DNA of 33,235 nt. Origin: JBAVQS01 sp049694275 (GTDB taxonomy: Bacteria > Chloroflexota > Anaerolineae > UBA4142 > SHND01). Made by a program: the position numbers and the translations under genes. A model generated the notes under the pieces. It saw only the letters and a program-made list of their open reading frames with translations. It did not search any database and was not told where the DNA came from. Location: NCBI GenBank assembly GCA_049694275.1, contig JBAVQS010000164.1, positions 1 to 33,235 of the forward strand. Direction: 5' to 3'. Below are positions 8,062 to 14,757 of this stretch, piece by piece. The stretch's first letter is position 1. The number at the start of each line of letters is the position of its first letter.

Positions 8062-9777
8062 ATGGGACTAGCCGTTACTCGCGGCCGCGGACAGGCGGTC
8101 CGAATTGGATTGATCGGTGGGGTTGTTGTTATCATCATCGCCCTGCAGGGCATGATTCAGGGATTTGCGAAGCGGAACATCGTCGGCGATGTGTCCGGGA
8201 GCGGGCTATCCACCGGCATTGCCTTGCTGCTGATTACGGCGTTTGTGGCGGCCTTCTTCGCCGTCAATCGCTCCGGGCGACGGGAACTCCTTCCCGTGCT
8301 TTTGGACGGCGTCATTGCCGGGTTCCTCACGGCGTTGTTCCTTGACCTGTTGATCTGGGTCGGCGGCGTGATTTCGCTCGGCGATATATTTATCAACGCC
8401 ACTAACCAGCTTTATGAGCTCTTGACATTCGGGCAGGGGATTGTAATCGGGAGCGTGATCTGGCTGGCGCTCGGCAGCGCCATGGGGGCCATCGCCGCCG
8501 GCATCCATCTCCTCCCCTCGAATGCGCGCCGGGCCATTCTTTATGGCCTTGCCGCAACCAGTCTCCTCGGCATCCTTCAGGATTTGGTTCTCACGACGAT
8601 GAAGGATTGGGTAGTGATTGGCTCACTGGTGCGCTTTTTGTACGTCTCGAATGGGCTTTCCTATCTTGGCGCGGTGATCCTGTTGGCGGTGATCGCTGGC
8701 CTCAGCTATGCCTGGATGGAACGGGGCAATCGGGTGACAGGTCGAATCCAAAGCCTTTCGCCCAATGCGCAGCGCGGGCTCACCTGGGGCGCGCTCGGCG
8801 CCGGCGTGCTGTTGCTCATCCTGCTGCCCCAAATCCTCGGCCTGTATCTCAGCGAGGTGCTCGATAACATCGGCTTGTATCTCTTGATGGGGCTGGGGCT
8901 GAATATCGTCGTCGGTTTTGCCGGCCTTCTCGATCTCGGGTATGTGGCCTTTTTTGCCATCGGCGCGTACACGGTGGGTGTGCTCTGCTCGCCCGAACTG
9001 AGTACGCAGATTTTCACCAACTGGTGGGTGGCGCTCCCGTTTGCAGTTCTCGCCGCGGCCTTTATGGGCATCATGCTCGGCATCCCGGTTCTCCGCCTGC
9101 GCGGCGACTATCTCGCCATCGTCACACTAGGCTTTGGCGAAATTGTGCGTCTTTTAGCCTTGTCCGACATGCTCAAGACCTGGCTCGGTGGCGCGCAAGG
9201 AATCCAGGGAATTCCGAACGCGAGCATTGGCCCTATCATCGTCAATACATCGCCCCAATATTATTACCTCTTCCTCGGCGGGTGTCTGCTCGTCATCTTT
9301 GTCGCCACCCGGCTCAAAAAGTCTCGCATTGGACGCGCCTGGATGGCGGTGCGCGAGGACGAGGATGTCGCCCAATCGATGGGCATCAACCTTGTCACCA
9401 CAAAGCTGCTGGCATTCGCCATGGGCGCTTCCTTTGCCGGTCTGAGCGGCGCGATCTTTGGAAGCAAGCTTCAGTCTGTCTATCCCGCGAGCTTTAACTT
9501 TATCGTCTCTATCAACGTCCTCTCGGTTGTCATCATCGGCGGCATGGGAAGCATTCCGGGGGTCATCCTCGGCGCGCTGGCCCTGGTCGGCCTGCCTGAA
9601 CTGTTACGCGAGTTTGCCGAATATCGCTATCTCGTCTATGGCGCGGTGCTTGTGGTGATGATGCTAACTCGCCCCGAAGGGCTCTTGCCCGACGCGCGGC
9701 GGCGCGAAGAGATTGAAGAATTCAAAGAGGAAGAGTCGGAAGGGGAAGCAGTATTGGCCAGTCTCCCCGGCGGATAG
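8062..9777 (+). CDS. livM: Branched-chain amino-acid type ABC transporter, permease LivM with long N-terminal membrane extension
   Basis: The 571-aa product has its LivM core from about residue 255: GLYLLMGLGLNIVVGFAGLL, LGYVAFFAIGAYTVG, VLRLRGDYLAIVTLGFGEIV, then RIGRAWMAVREDEDVAQSMG and IIGGMGSIPGVILGA. It makes the second half of the pore with LivH. Residues 1-250 form several additional hydrophobic segments separated by polar turns (for example residues 13-33, 50-67, 76-105, 125-150, 160-175 and 203-217) and are not part of the usual 300-420-residue protein. The C-terminus is acidic (EEIEEFKEEESEGE). The gene starts ten bases after livH with a GAGG near the livH stop. A strong hairpin ends the operon. 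Confidence 0.9.
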   Translation: MGLAVTRGRGQAVRIGLIGGVVVIIIALQGMIQGFAKRNIVGDVSGSGLSTGIALLLITAFVAAFFAVNRSGRRELLPVLLDGVIAGFLTALFLDLLIWVGGVISLGDIFINATNQLYELLTFGQGIVIGSVIWLALGSAMGAIAAGIHLLPSNARRAILYGLAATSLLGILQDLVLTTMKDWVVIGSLVRFLYVSNGLSYLGAVILLAVIAGLSYAWMERGNRVTGRIQSLSPNAQRGLTWGALGAGVLLLILLPQILGLYLSEVLDNIGLYLLMGLGLNIVVGFAGLLDLGYVAFFAIGAYTVGVLCSPELSTQIFTNWWVALPFAVLAAAFMGIMLGIPVLRLRGDYLAIVTLGFGEIVRLLALSDMLKTWLGGAQGIQGIPNASIGPIIVNTSPQYYYLFLGGCLLVIFVATRLKKSRIGRAWMAVREDEDVAQSMGINLVTTKLLAFAMGASFAGLSGAIFGSKLQSVYPASFNFIVSINVLSVVIIGGMGSIPGVILGALALVGLPELLREFAEYRYLVYGAVLVVMMLTRPEGLLPDARRREEIEEFKEEESEGEAVLASLPGG

Positions 9778-9789
9778 TGACCCATCATC

Positions 9790-9822
9790 AGACCCCAGGG
9801 GTTCAAGAAACCCCTGGGGTCT
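9790..9822 (+). terminator. Hairpin terminator at the end of the transporter operon
   Basis: AGACCCCAGGGGTT (9790-9803) and AACCCCTGGGGTCT (9809-9822) form a perfect 14-bp stem with a five-base loop, 12 bases past the livM stop. The following bases (CCATTTGACATTT) are only moderately T-rich, so it may be a weak intrinsic terminator or a 3'-end stabiliser. It sits directly against the cold-shock promoter. Confidence 0.72.
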
Positions 9823-9826
9823 CCAT

Positions 9827-9854
9827 TTGACATTTAGGGGATTGTCCATATACT
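9827..9854 (+). promoter_or_regulatory. Promoter of the cold-shock transcript
   Basis: TTGACA (9827-9832) and TATACT (9849-9854) are spaced by 16 bp. The predicted start near 9861 leaves a leader of about 240 bases before the cold-shock gene, comparable to the long leaders known on cspA-family messages. Confidence 0.72.
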
Positions 9855-9860
9855 GCGGCT

Positions 9861-10099
9861 GTTGGTTTCAATGAGTTCCATCGGAGCGATCAGTACGTTT
9901 ATGGTCATACAGCGAGCAGATTTGTTCTAGTACCGATTCAAATGCTCGTCGGTTTTTGTGGTAAGCCATCGCTCCTTGGGAACGTGCGCCAGGCCACCGA
10001 CGAAATTCTTGTCGGCAATCAAGCCTCGGCGCTTTTTTATTTATTCTTTTATCCACAACCCTCTATTCTCTCACTCCAGCAGGAAAGGAGGTGATACAG
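9861..10099 (+). promoter_or_regulatory. Structured leader (or separate small RNA) upstream of the cold-shock gene
   Basis: The leader has nested complementary segments. GGAGCGAT (9883-9890) pairs with ATCGCTCC (9968-9975). Inside it, CGAGCA/TTTG (9913-9924, two-base bulge) pairs with CAAATGCTCG (9939-9948). Downstream is a terminator-shaped stem (separate entry). TCGTCGG (9946-9952) is a perfect complement of CCGACGA (9997-10003), the 5' strand of the terminator's inner stem, so two folds exclude each other. The rest (10040-10085) is pyrimidine-rich and unstructured. I recognise no catalogued riboswitch; a cold-responsive leader, an attenuator or a free RNA of about 180 nt would all fit. Confidence 0.6.
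9986..10038 (+). terminator. Intrinsic terminator-like stem inside the cold-shock leader
   Basis: GCGCC+AGGC (9986-9994) pairs with GCCT+GGCGC (10023-10032, one bulged C). It encloses CCGAC (9997-10001) paired with GTCGG (10011-10015). Six T follow immediately (10033-10038), then ATTTATTC. This is the shape of a rho-independent terminator placed 60 bases before the ribosome site of the cold-shock gene. Confidence 0.62.
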
Positions 10100-10312
10100 A
10101 TGGAGAATCGCGTTACCGGCACAGTCAAGTGGTTCAACGCCTCCAAGGGCTATGGTTTTATCGCTCGCGAAGGCGGCAAGGACGTGTTCGTTCACTATTC
10201 GGCGGTTCAGATGGATGGCTATCGTTCGTTGAACGAGGGCGACCAGGTTGAATTCGCGATCGAGGACGGCGCCAAGGGCCCCCAGGCTGTCCAGGTGGTC
10301 AAAGTGTCCTAA
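10100..10312 (+). CDS. Cold-shock domain protein (CspA family)
   Basis: This 70-aa single-domain RNA/DNA-binding protein has the complete CSD fold: GTVKWFNASKGYGFI containing RNP1 (KGYGFI) and DVFVHYSAV containing RNP2 (VFVHY), then LNEGDQVEFAIEDGAKGPQA. Such proteins bind single-stranded RNA and melt secondary structure as chaperones. The ATG at 10100 is chosen because AAGGAGGTGA (10085-10094) sits at the ideal distance; the in-frame GTG at 10091 is part of that ribosome site. It has its own promoter, a long folded leader and a good terminator, so it is monocistronic. A protein that melts RNA stems, made from a message with a terminator-like stem, suggests autoregulation, which is inference. 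Confidence 0.95.
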   Translation: MENRVTGTVKWFNASKGYGFIAREGGKDVFVHYSAVQMDGYRSLNEGDQVEFAIEDGAKGPQAVQVVKVS

Positions 10313-10348
10313 TCTTCCATTTTCGGAGAGAGTAAGACATCATCACCG

Positions 10349-10383
10349 AGAGCTATCAGGCTAGACCTGGTAGCTCTTTTTTT
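10349..10383 (+). terminator. Intrinsic terminator of the cold-shock gene
   Basis: AGAGCTATCAGG (10349-10360) pairs with CCTGGTAGCTCT (10366-10377) with one G-U pair and a five-base loop, running into seven T (10377-10383). The T-run overlaps the stop codon of the convergent gene at 10382. Confidence 0.93.
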
Positions 10384-11380
10384 ATTCTACGAATGCGCGC
10401 AGGTTTTCGGCCGGAATGTTGGGAGGAAGGTCGCAACCTGGCCAGATCGCGTCCGCCCCTGCGCTCTGTGCGCGGCGCACTGCCTGATGCACCTGGCGTG
10501 GAGAGCCCTGGGCAAGCACCTTGACCGGATCGATATTGCCAAAGAGGAGTATCCTGTCGCCCAAAAGCGCGCGCGCGGGCGCCAGGTGATTCGTCTGGTC
10601 GACGCTAAGCGCCTCTGCGCCCGCCTGGGCTAACAGGTGCATCGCGCGGTTCGTGTTGCCGCAGATGCTGAGCACGCGCGGGGCCGGGAGCGCGGCGAGA
10701 AGGCGCTGGAGCCGGGGAAGGATCAATTCTTGAAAGGTTTCGGGCCCGAGCACGCCCGGCGAGCCGCCCATTTCGTGAATGGTGAGAAAATCCGCGCCGG
10801 CATTGTGATAAATTCGGGCCACCACGATGATGAGATCGGTCAGGATGTCGAGCACCCGCGCAACCGATGGGCGGTCCTCGCGAATATCGGCGTATAGATT
10901 TTCGATGGGCAGAACCTGCATTGCCAGTGTCAGCGGGCCGGGGACCCACGCACCGACGACCGTATACTGGCCGACCCCCGCTTGAAGCAGGCGGATAGCC
11001 CGGACTACGGTGGCGACGCGGGGGTGCGCGGCAATGTGGTACGGAAAGCGCAGCCGCCAGGACCCGGCGTTCGCGGCGAGAGGCGCGGCAACGACCGGCC
11101 ACATGGGCTTGTCCACGTCCGTTTGAAAATCGACGTCGGCTCCCAGCACGCTCGCCTCGACGCACAGATCTGCCGGGACGACGGCGGATTCCCAGCCAAA
11201 GAGCCGATGGCTCGTCGCGGCGGCCGCGGCCAGCTTGGTGGCGTCGGTATGAATCTCGCTCAGGCGCAGCCCGAGCGCATCCAGCCCCGGCGTCGTGATG
11301 TTGATGAGTCCACTAAAGCGCGGCGTTCGGCTGAGGCGTTGTCCGTTCAGCAGGGTAAGCAGTTCTGTGCGTGAGGGCAT
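10382..11380 (-). CDS. UroD/MtaA-superfamily protein (corrinoid methyltransferase-like)
   Basis: This 332-aa protein of the URO-D fold (PF01208) is closest in motif style to MtaA/CmuA-type methylcobalamin methyltransferases rather than haem-pathway HemE. Features are GAWVPGPLTLAMQVL, DFLTIHEMGGSPGVLGPE, RVLSICGNTNRAMHLL, LSVDQTNHLAPARALLG, LFGNIDPVKVLAQGS and WPGCDLPPN. MtaA-type enzymes bind zinc with a His-X-Cys...Cys set; here the two Cys are present (C240, C316) but the His position reads Ser (S238). Either zinc is held differently or the activity has changed. It follows the DppC-type permease gene by 32 bases in the same direction, without a clear ribosome site. No corrinoid protein or methyltransferase partner is adjacent. 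Substrate unknown. Confidence 0.78.
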   Translation of the reverse strand: MPSRTELLTLLNGQRLSRTPRFSGLINITTPGLDALGLRLSEIHTDATKLAAAAATSHRLFGWESAVVPADLCVEASVLGADVDFQTDVDKPMWPVVAAPLAANAGSWRLRFPYHIAAHPRVATVVRAIRLLQAGVGQYTVVGAWVPGPLTLAMQVLPIENLYADIREDRPSVARVLDILTDLIIVVARIYHNAGADFLTIHEMGGSPGVLGPETFQELILPRLQRLLAALPAPRVLSICGNTNRAMHLLAQAGAEALSVDQTNHLAPARALLGDRILLFGNIDPVKVLAQGSPRQVHQAVRRAQSAGADAIWPGCDLPPNIPAENLRAFVE

Positions 11381-11412
11381 TAAAAGAAAAGAGTCGTGAA
11401 TCGCGTCATTTT

Positions 11413-12255
11413 TTATACGTTCGTCGGATCAAGCGCATCCCGCAGTCCATCTCCCAGAAAGGAAAAGGAGAGGACGAGCAGCGTGATGGCCGCCGCCGGA
11501 AAGAAAATCTGGAGCGGGTAGCGCTCGATGCGCCCGACGCTCCTGGCGATCAAGAGTCCCAGGCTCGCGCCCGGCTCTTCGATGCCCAATCCCAGCAGGC
11601 TCAAGGTGGCCTCGCTGACGATCACGCTCGCCACATCCAGCGTGGCGGCGACGATAATGAGCCAGGCGACATTCGGCAAGATGTGACGAAACATCACCCG
11701 CGCGCTCGTATCGCCAATGCTCCGGGCAGCGGTAATGAAATCGCGTGATTTTAGCGCAAGGGCCTGCCCGCGCACAAACCGCGCCATGAGCGGCCACGAG
11801 ACCAGGCTCAGAGCGCCGGCGACGAGCAAGAGCCGTCCCATATCCCCGTACAGCTCGCGCGCCGTCGCGCCGAATATCGCCGAGACGAGAATTGCGAGCA
11901 GCAGCCCCGGAAAGGCAAAGAGCATGTCGGCCACACGTGAGATGAGCATGTCGAACACGCCGCCCAAATAACCGGCCAGCAAGCCCAGGAGCCCGCCGAG
12001 CCCGATGTTGATTCCCTCGACGACGAGCGCCACGGTGAGCGAGACGCGAATGGCGTCGAGCAGGCGGGTGAAATTATCTCGGCCCAGATCATCCGCCCCG
12101 AGCCAGTGCGTCGCCGACGGCGTCGCGTTAATTGCATCATAATCCTGATGCACCGGATCGCGCAAGGGGTGTTGTTCAGCCGGCAACAGGCTTTGATACA
12201 GCGCCGGCCCGATGAGCGAGAGCACGACGGCGACCAGGATGAGCGCGCCGCCCAC
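11413..12255 (-). CDS. DppC/OppC-type ABC transporter permease
   Basis: This membrane permease of the peptide/nickel (BPD_transp_1) family has an early TM helix, the periplasmic region with HWLGADDLGRDNFTRLLDAI, and the EAA-type loop in TAARSIGDTSARVMFRHILP, ending FLGDGLRDALDPT. With DppB it would form the pore of an oligopeptide, metal-chelate or similar importer. The first ordinary start is the GTG at 12255, giving 281 aa. The same frame continues upstream with RSRFLRNRAAAVGGAL, the typical cytoplasmic N-terminus of this family, and GGGAGGAG lies five bases before an ATC at 12327, so the real start may be non-canonical. No binding protein or ATPase gene accompanies the pair. Confidence 0.87.
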   Translation of the reverse strand: MGGALILVAVVLSLIGPALYQSLLPAEQHPLRDPVHQDYDAINATPSATHWLGADDLGRDNFTRLLDAIRVSLTVALVVEGINIGLGGLLGLLAGYLGGVFDMLISRVADMLFAFPGLLLAILVSAIFGATARELYGDMGRLLLVAGALSLVSWPLMARFVRGQALALKSRDFITAARSIGDTSARVMFRHILPNVAWLIIVAATLDVASVIVSEATLSLLGLGIEEPGASLGLLIARSVGRIERYPLQIFFPAAAITLLVLSFSFLGDGLRDALDPTNV

Positions 12256-12329
12256 CGCGGCCGCGCGATTGCGCAGAAACCGGGAACGAAATGTGCGGCG
12301 GGGAGGAAAAGAGGTCCGCGTGGCGATTG

Positions 12330-13265
12330 CTACTCCTCCCTCATCCGTGGATCGACGGCGATGTACGCCATATCGGTGATGAGATTCATGAAAACAACGG
12401 CGAGCGCGAGCATGATGGTAGTTGCCTGGATGACGGGATAATCACGCTGGCCGATGGACTGAACCGAGAGAAAGCCGATGCCGGGAATCTGAAAAAGATT
12501 CTCGACGATAAAGGCGCCGGTGACGAGAAAGGCGCTCGCCGGTCCAAGCACGGTCAAGAGCGGAATCAGGGCGTTGCGGAAAATGTGCCGCCAGAGGATC
12601 TGGTTGGGTCGGAGCCCCTTGGCCCGCGCCGTCCGCACATAATCCTGGCGCATGACTTCGAGCATGCTGCTGCGCGTGAGCCGCGCAATAAAACCGGCGC
12701 TCCCGGCCGCCAGCACAAGCACCGGCAAGATCAGGTTTTCGGGTTTGCCCCAGCCGGCCACCGGTAGATAGGGCAGGTGATTGTTATAGAGCGCAAGGTC
12801 CCCCACCCACAAGACCGGGATGAGCACAAAAGAGGGGATGGAATACAGGGCGAGCATCAGTCCCATCGTCGCCGTATCCCGCCAAGTGTTTTGCCGCAGC
12901 GCTGCATAGAGACCCGCCGGCACGCCGGCGAGCACCGCCAGCGCCAGCGCAAGTCCCCCAAGCTCGAGCGACACGGGAACCCCCTGCGCGATCAGGTCCC
13001 AGACCGGCCGCTCGGCATATTTGAACGAATAGCCCAGGTTACCATGCGCGAGACGGTCGAGAAAAGAGAGATACTGCTGGTACCACGGCTGGTCGAGGCC
13101 ATAGAGGTGGCGCAGAAATCCATAGCGCGATGGGTCCTGGCGCCCGCCCATCAGATTGAGGATGGGGTCTCCCGGCGCGAGATAGCTGACGATGAACGTC
13201 AGGAACGTAATCGAGAACAGGACAAAGACAAGCTGCAAAAGGCGTTGCAAGACAAGACGGGCCAT
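12330..13265 (-). CDS. DppB/OppB-type ABC transporter permease
   Basis: This 311-aa inner-membrane permease has six hydrophobic segments. It shows the family N-terminus (LQLVFVLFSITFLTFIVSYL then APGDP), GLDQPWYQQYLSFLDRLAHG, LGYSF, VSLELGGLALALAVLAGVPA, the EAA loop RTARAKGLRPNQILWRHIFR, and VENLFQIPGIGFLSVQSI. It should dimerise with the DppC-type product downstream. TATAAT (13280-13285, minus strand) ends 14 bases before the ATG and no Shine-Dalgarno is present, so the message is nearly leaderless. Its start lies about 40 bp from a truncated histidine kinase frame, which marks a rearrangement boundary. Confidence 0.9.
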   Translation of the reverse strand: MARLVLQRLLQLVFVLFSITFLTFIVSYLAPGDPILNLMGGRQDPSRYGFLRHLYGLDQPWYQQYLSFLDRLAHGNLGYSFKYAERPVWDLIAQGVPVSLELGGLALALAVLAGVPAGLYAALRQNTWRDTATMGLMLALYSIPSFVLIPVLWVGDLALYNNHLPYLPVAGWGKPENLILPVLVLAAGSAGFIARLTRSSMLEVMRQDYVRTARAKGLRPNQILWRHIFRNALIPLLTVLGPASAFLVTGAFIVENLFQIPGIGFLSVQSIGQRDYPVIQATTIMLALAVVFMNLITDMAYIAVDPRMREE

Positions 13266-13279
13266 GATAAGATGTGCTC

Positions 13280-13285
13280 ATTATA
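13280..13285 (-). promoter_or_regulatory. -10 box of the dppB-dppC-uroD-like operon
   Basis: On the minus strand this reads TATAAT, a perfect -10 hexamer; a -35 match is not evident. The expected start is near 13273, giving a leader of about eight bases before the ATG at 13265. Confidence 0.5.
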
Positions 13286-13301
13286 GCCGATTTCTCAATA
13301 A

Positions 13302-13448
13302 GGAGATACGATACGGCTGGGGCTCTATGTCAGCCAGAGTATTATCCAGCAGCATGGGGGCACACTCACCGTGGCCAACGAGGACCCGGCTGGCGGCGTG
13401 ACCTTTACCATTCGCCTCCCCGCGCCGGACCAGGAAAAGGTCAGATGA
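13302..13448 (+). pseudogene. 3' stump of a sensor histidine kinase gene
   Basis: The frame 13314-13448 encodes RLGLYVSQSIIQQHGGTLTV followed by ANEDPAGGVTFTIRLPAP, which is the G2 box (GLGL) and last beta strands of a HATPase_c domain. The kinase gene at 28783-30204 ends with the same pattern (GLGLALVRSLVQ, GSVFTVRLP). The H-box, N-box and G1 box are absent: the frame is closed by a TAA at 13299 and the neighbouring permease operon occupies the space where they should be. With only 44 codons and no start it cannot be a kinase. It ends 130 bases before a response-regulator gene in the same direction, so it is probably what remains of that regulator's partner. Nothing recognisable lies at 13449-13578. 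Confidence 0.75.
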
Positions 13449-13578
13449 CCTCCGCTTCACTTTACCTGGAAACGGTCCTGCCGCGGGAGGTTTTGTTGCA
13501 ATCTGAATGTTTTTTGTCACAGAAATGGAACGGTGTGCGCAGACGGTTGGAGGTACACTCTCCATTATAGGTGGAATT

Positions 13579-14082
13579 ATGAATCAGATGCGAATTCTTG
13601 TCGTCGAAGATGAACCGGGCGTATCCAAAGCGTTATGCCGGGTGCTGAACTCACCCGATGGGGGAGGCTATTACACCGAGCAGTGTGATTCGGGAGAAGT
13701 CGCGCTCAAGCGCCTGCGCGAATCACATTTTGACCTGCTCATCACAGACCTGCGGATGCCGGGCATGAACGGGATAGAGTTGATGAAACAGGCGCTCCGG
13801 GTGAGCCCGAGCACGCGGAGTTTGCTCATGACCGCTTATGGCACCCCCGAAGTGCGTGCAGAAACCGAGCAGATTGCCGCTGGCTATATCAGCAAGCCAT
13901 TTGGCCTCCAGGCTTTTCTCAAAGCAGTCCAGGCCACCTTGCTGACGCGCCCCCCGAGCCGCTGCAGCCCCATTCTTATTCGGAAGAGGGGCTGCGAAAA
14001 ATCCAGGAGCGGAGCGAGGCGTTGCGGATTGACCTGGGCGCACAGAATGTTCTGGTGCTCGACCATGCCGGGCAGCTTTTGA
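13579..14082 (+). CDS. Response regulator receiver domain (frameshifted N-terminal part of a receiver-Roadblock protein)
   Basis: The receiver domain (residues 1-118) has acidic E10, D11, E12, phospho-acceptor D57 in LLITDLRMPGMNG, T85 in LLMTAYG and K106 in YISKPFG. It should accept phosphate from a histidine kinase. The ATG at 13579 (MNQMRILVVEDEP) follows GGTGG; an in-frame ATG at 13507 adds 24 residues unrelated to the fold and is rejected. After LLTRPP the frame passes a C6 tract (13950-13955) and then reads nonsense (SRCSPILIRKRGCEKS) up to 14082. The frame one base back, starting GAG at 13956, continues sensibly into a Roadblock domain. A one-base deletion, an assembly error or -1 slippage at C-CCC-CCG would explain this. 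The neighbouring kinase gene is truncated. Confidence 0.85.
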   Translation: MNQMRILVVEDEPGVSKALCRVLNSPDGGGYYTEQCDSGEVALKRLRESHFDLLITDLRMPGMNGIELMKQALRVSPSTRSLLMTAYGTPEVRAETEQIAAGYISKPFGLQAFLKAVQATLLTRPPSRCSPILIRKRGCEKSRSGARRCGLTWAHRMFWCSTMPGSF

Positions 14083-14687
14083 CCGAGACCGCCAGTCAGG
14101 TGGACGTAGATGTCCAATCGCTGATCGTCCTGCTAGGCAATGCGATGGCCGCTGCCAACGAAGTCACGCGCCTGCTCGAAGGGGGCGAGTCCTTTGAGCT
14201 CAACATGCACCGCGGCCGAAAATTCGACATCTATACAGCCCAGATCACCCCGGAGGTGTTTCTGTCTTTGATTGTCGACCGGGAGAACGCCGCCAGCAGC
14301 GCGATGGGACTGGTCTGGCTTTCGGTGCGCCGCGCGGTCGGTGACCTGCGCGAGTTGTTAGCGCAGGCCCGGACGCACGTGCGACCTAGCCTGGGTCTGG
14401 ACCTGAGACAGGCCTTTGCCGACGGCCTGGATGCGGCGCTGGGGCTGGGGCCCGATTCCATACCCAGCGCGGCGAAAACACCGCCGCCCCCTGCCGTGAC
14501 CGTAGAACGCAAGTCCGAGGCGCAGGAGCTCAAGCCCGCGGTCAAGGACAAGCCGGCGGCGCCGGAAGCGGTTGCGCGGCGCATAGAGGTGAACCCGACC
14601 GGCGGCATGGAGAACATCTCCTCATATGCGCAGGCGCGGGAGATGGGCCTGGTCAACTTTGACGATATCGAGGAACAGTCCAGCTAG
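13956..14687 (+). CDS. Roadblock/LC7-like domain and Pro/Ala-rich tail (frameshifted C-terminal part of the same protein)
   Basis: Read from GAG at 13956, this frame gives EPLQPHSYSEEGLRKIQERS and then a domain with NVLVLDHAGQLLTETAS, LIVLLGNAMAAANEVTRLLE, GESFELNMHRGRKFDIYTAQ and an amphipathic helix VRRAVGDLRELLAQA. This is the MglB-like Roadblock/LC7 pattern, whose members dimerise and regulate small Ras-like GTPases. Then follow a Pro/Ala/Lys-rich linker and a short acidic end (SYAQAREMGLVNFDDIEEQS). There is no normal start codon until a TTG at 14022, inside the linker to the receiver, so the segment is best read as the second half of the gene beginning at 13579. No MglA-type GTPase gene is present in the window. 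Roadblock assignment is from pattern and is moderately sure. Confidence 0.7.
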   Translation, partial: EPLQPHSYSEEGLRKIQERSEALRIDLGAQNVLVLDHAGQLLTETASQVDVDVQSLIVLLGNAMAAANEVTRLLEGGESFELNMHRGRKFDIYTAQITPEVFLSLIVDRENAASSAMGLVWLSVRRAVGDLRELLAQARTHVRPSLGLDLRQAFADGLDAALGLGPDSIPSAAKTPPPPAVTVERKSEAQELKPAVKDKPAAPEAVARRIEVNPTGGMENISSYAQAREMGLVNFDDIEEQSS

Positions 14688-14757
14688 CGATGTCCTGAAC
14701 GGAAAAAGAAATAGCCTGAACAGGATGAGATTGCTCCTGTTGCCCAAGTGATGAAGT

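Noticed and set aside
6984..8153. 389-codon minus-strand frame antisense to livH
   Set aside because: Composition is an antisense shadow of hydrophobic codons; livH is unambiguous.
9861..10040. 6S RNA or SRP RNA in the cold-shock leader
   Set aside because: The ends do not pair with each other around a central bubble and the SRP core motif is absent; only an unassigned structured leader is supported.
14719..14741. AACAGGA/TCCTGTT stem between convergent genes as a terminator
   Set aside because: Seven base pairs with a nine-base loop and no T-run on either strand; too weak to call.
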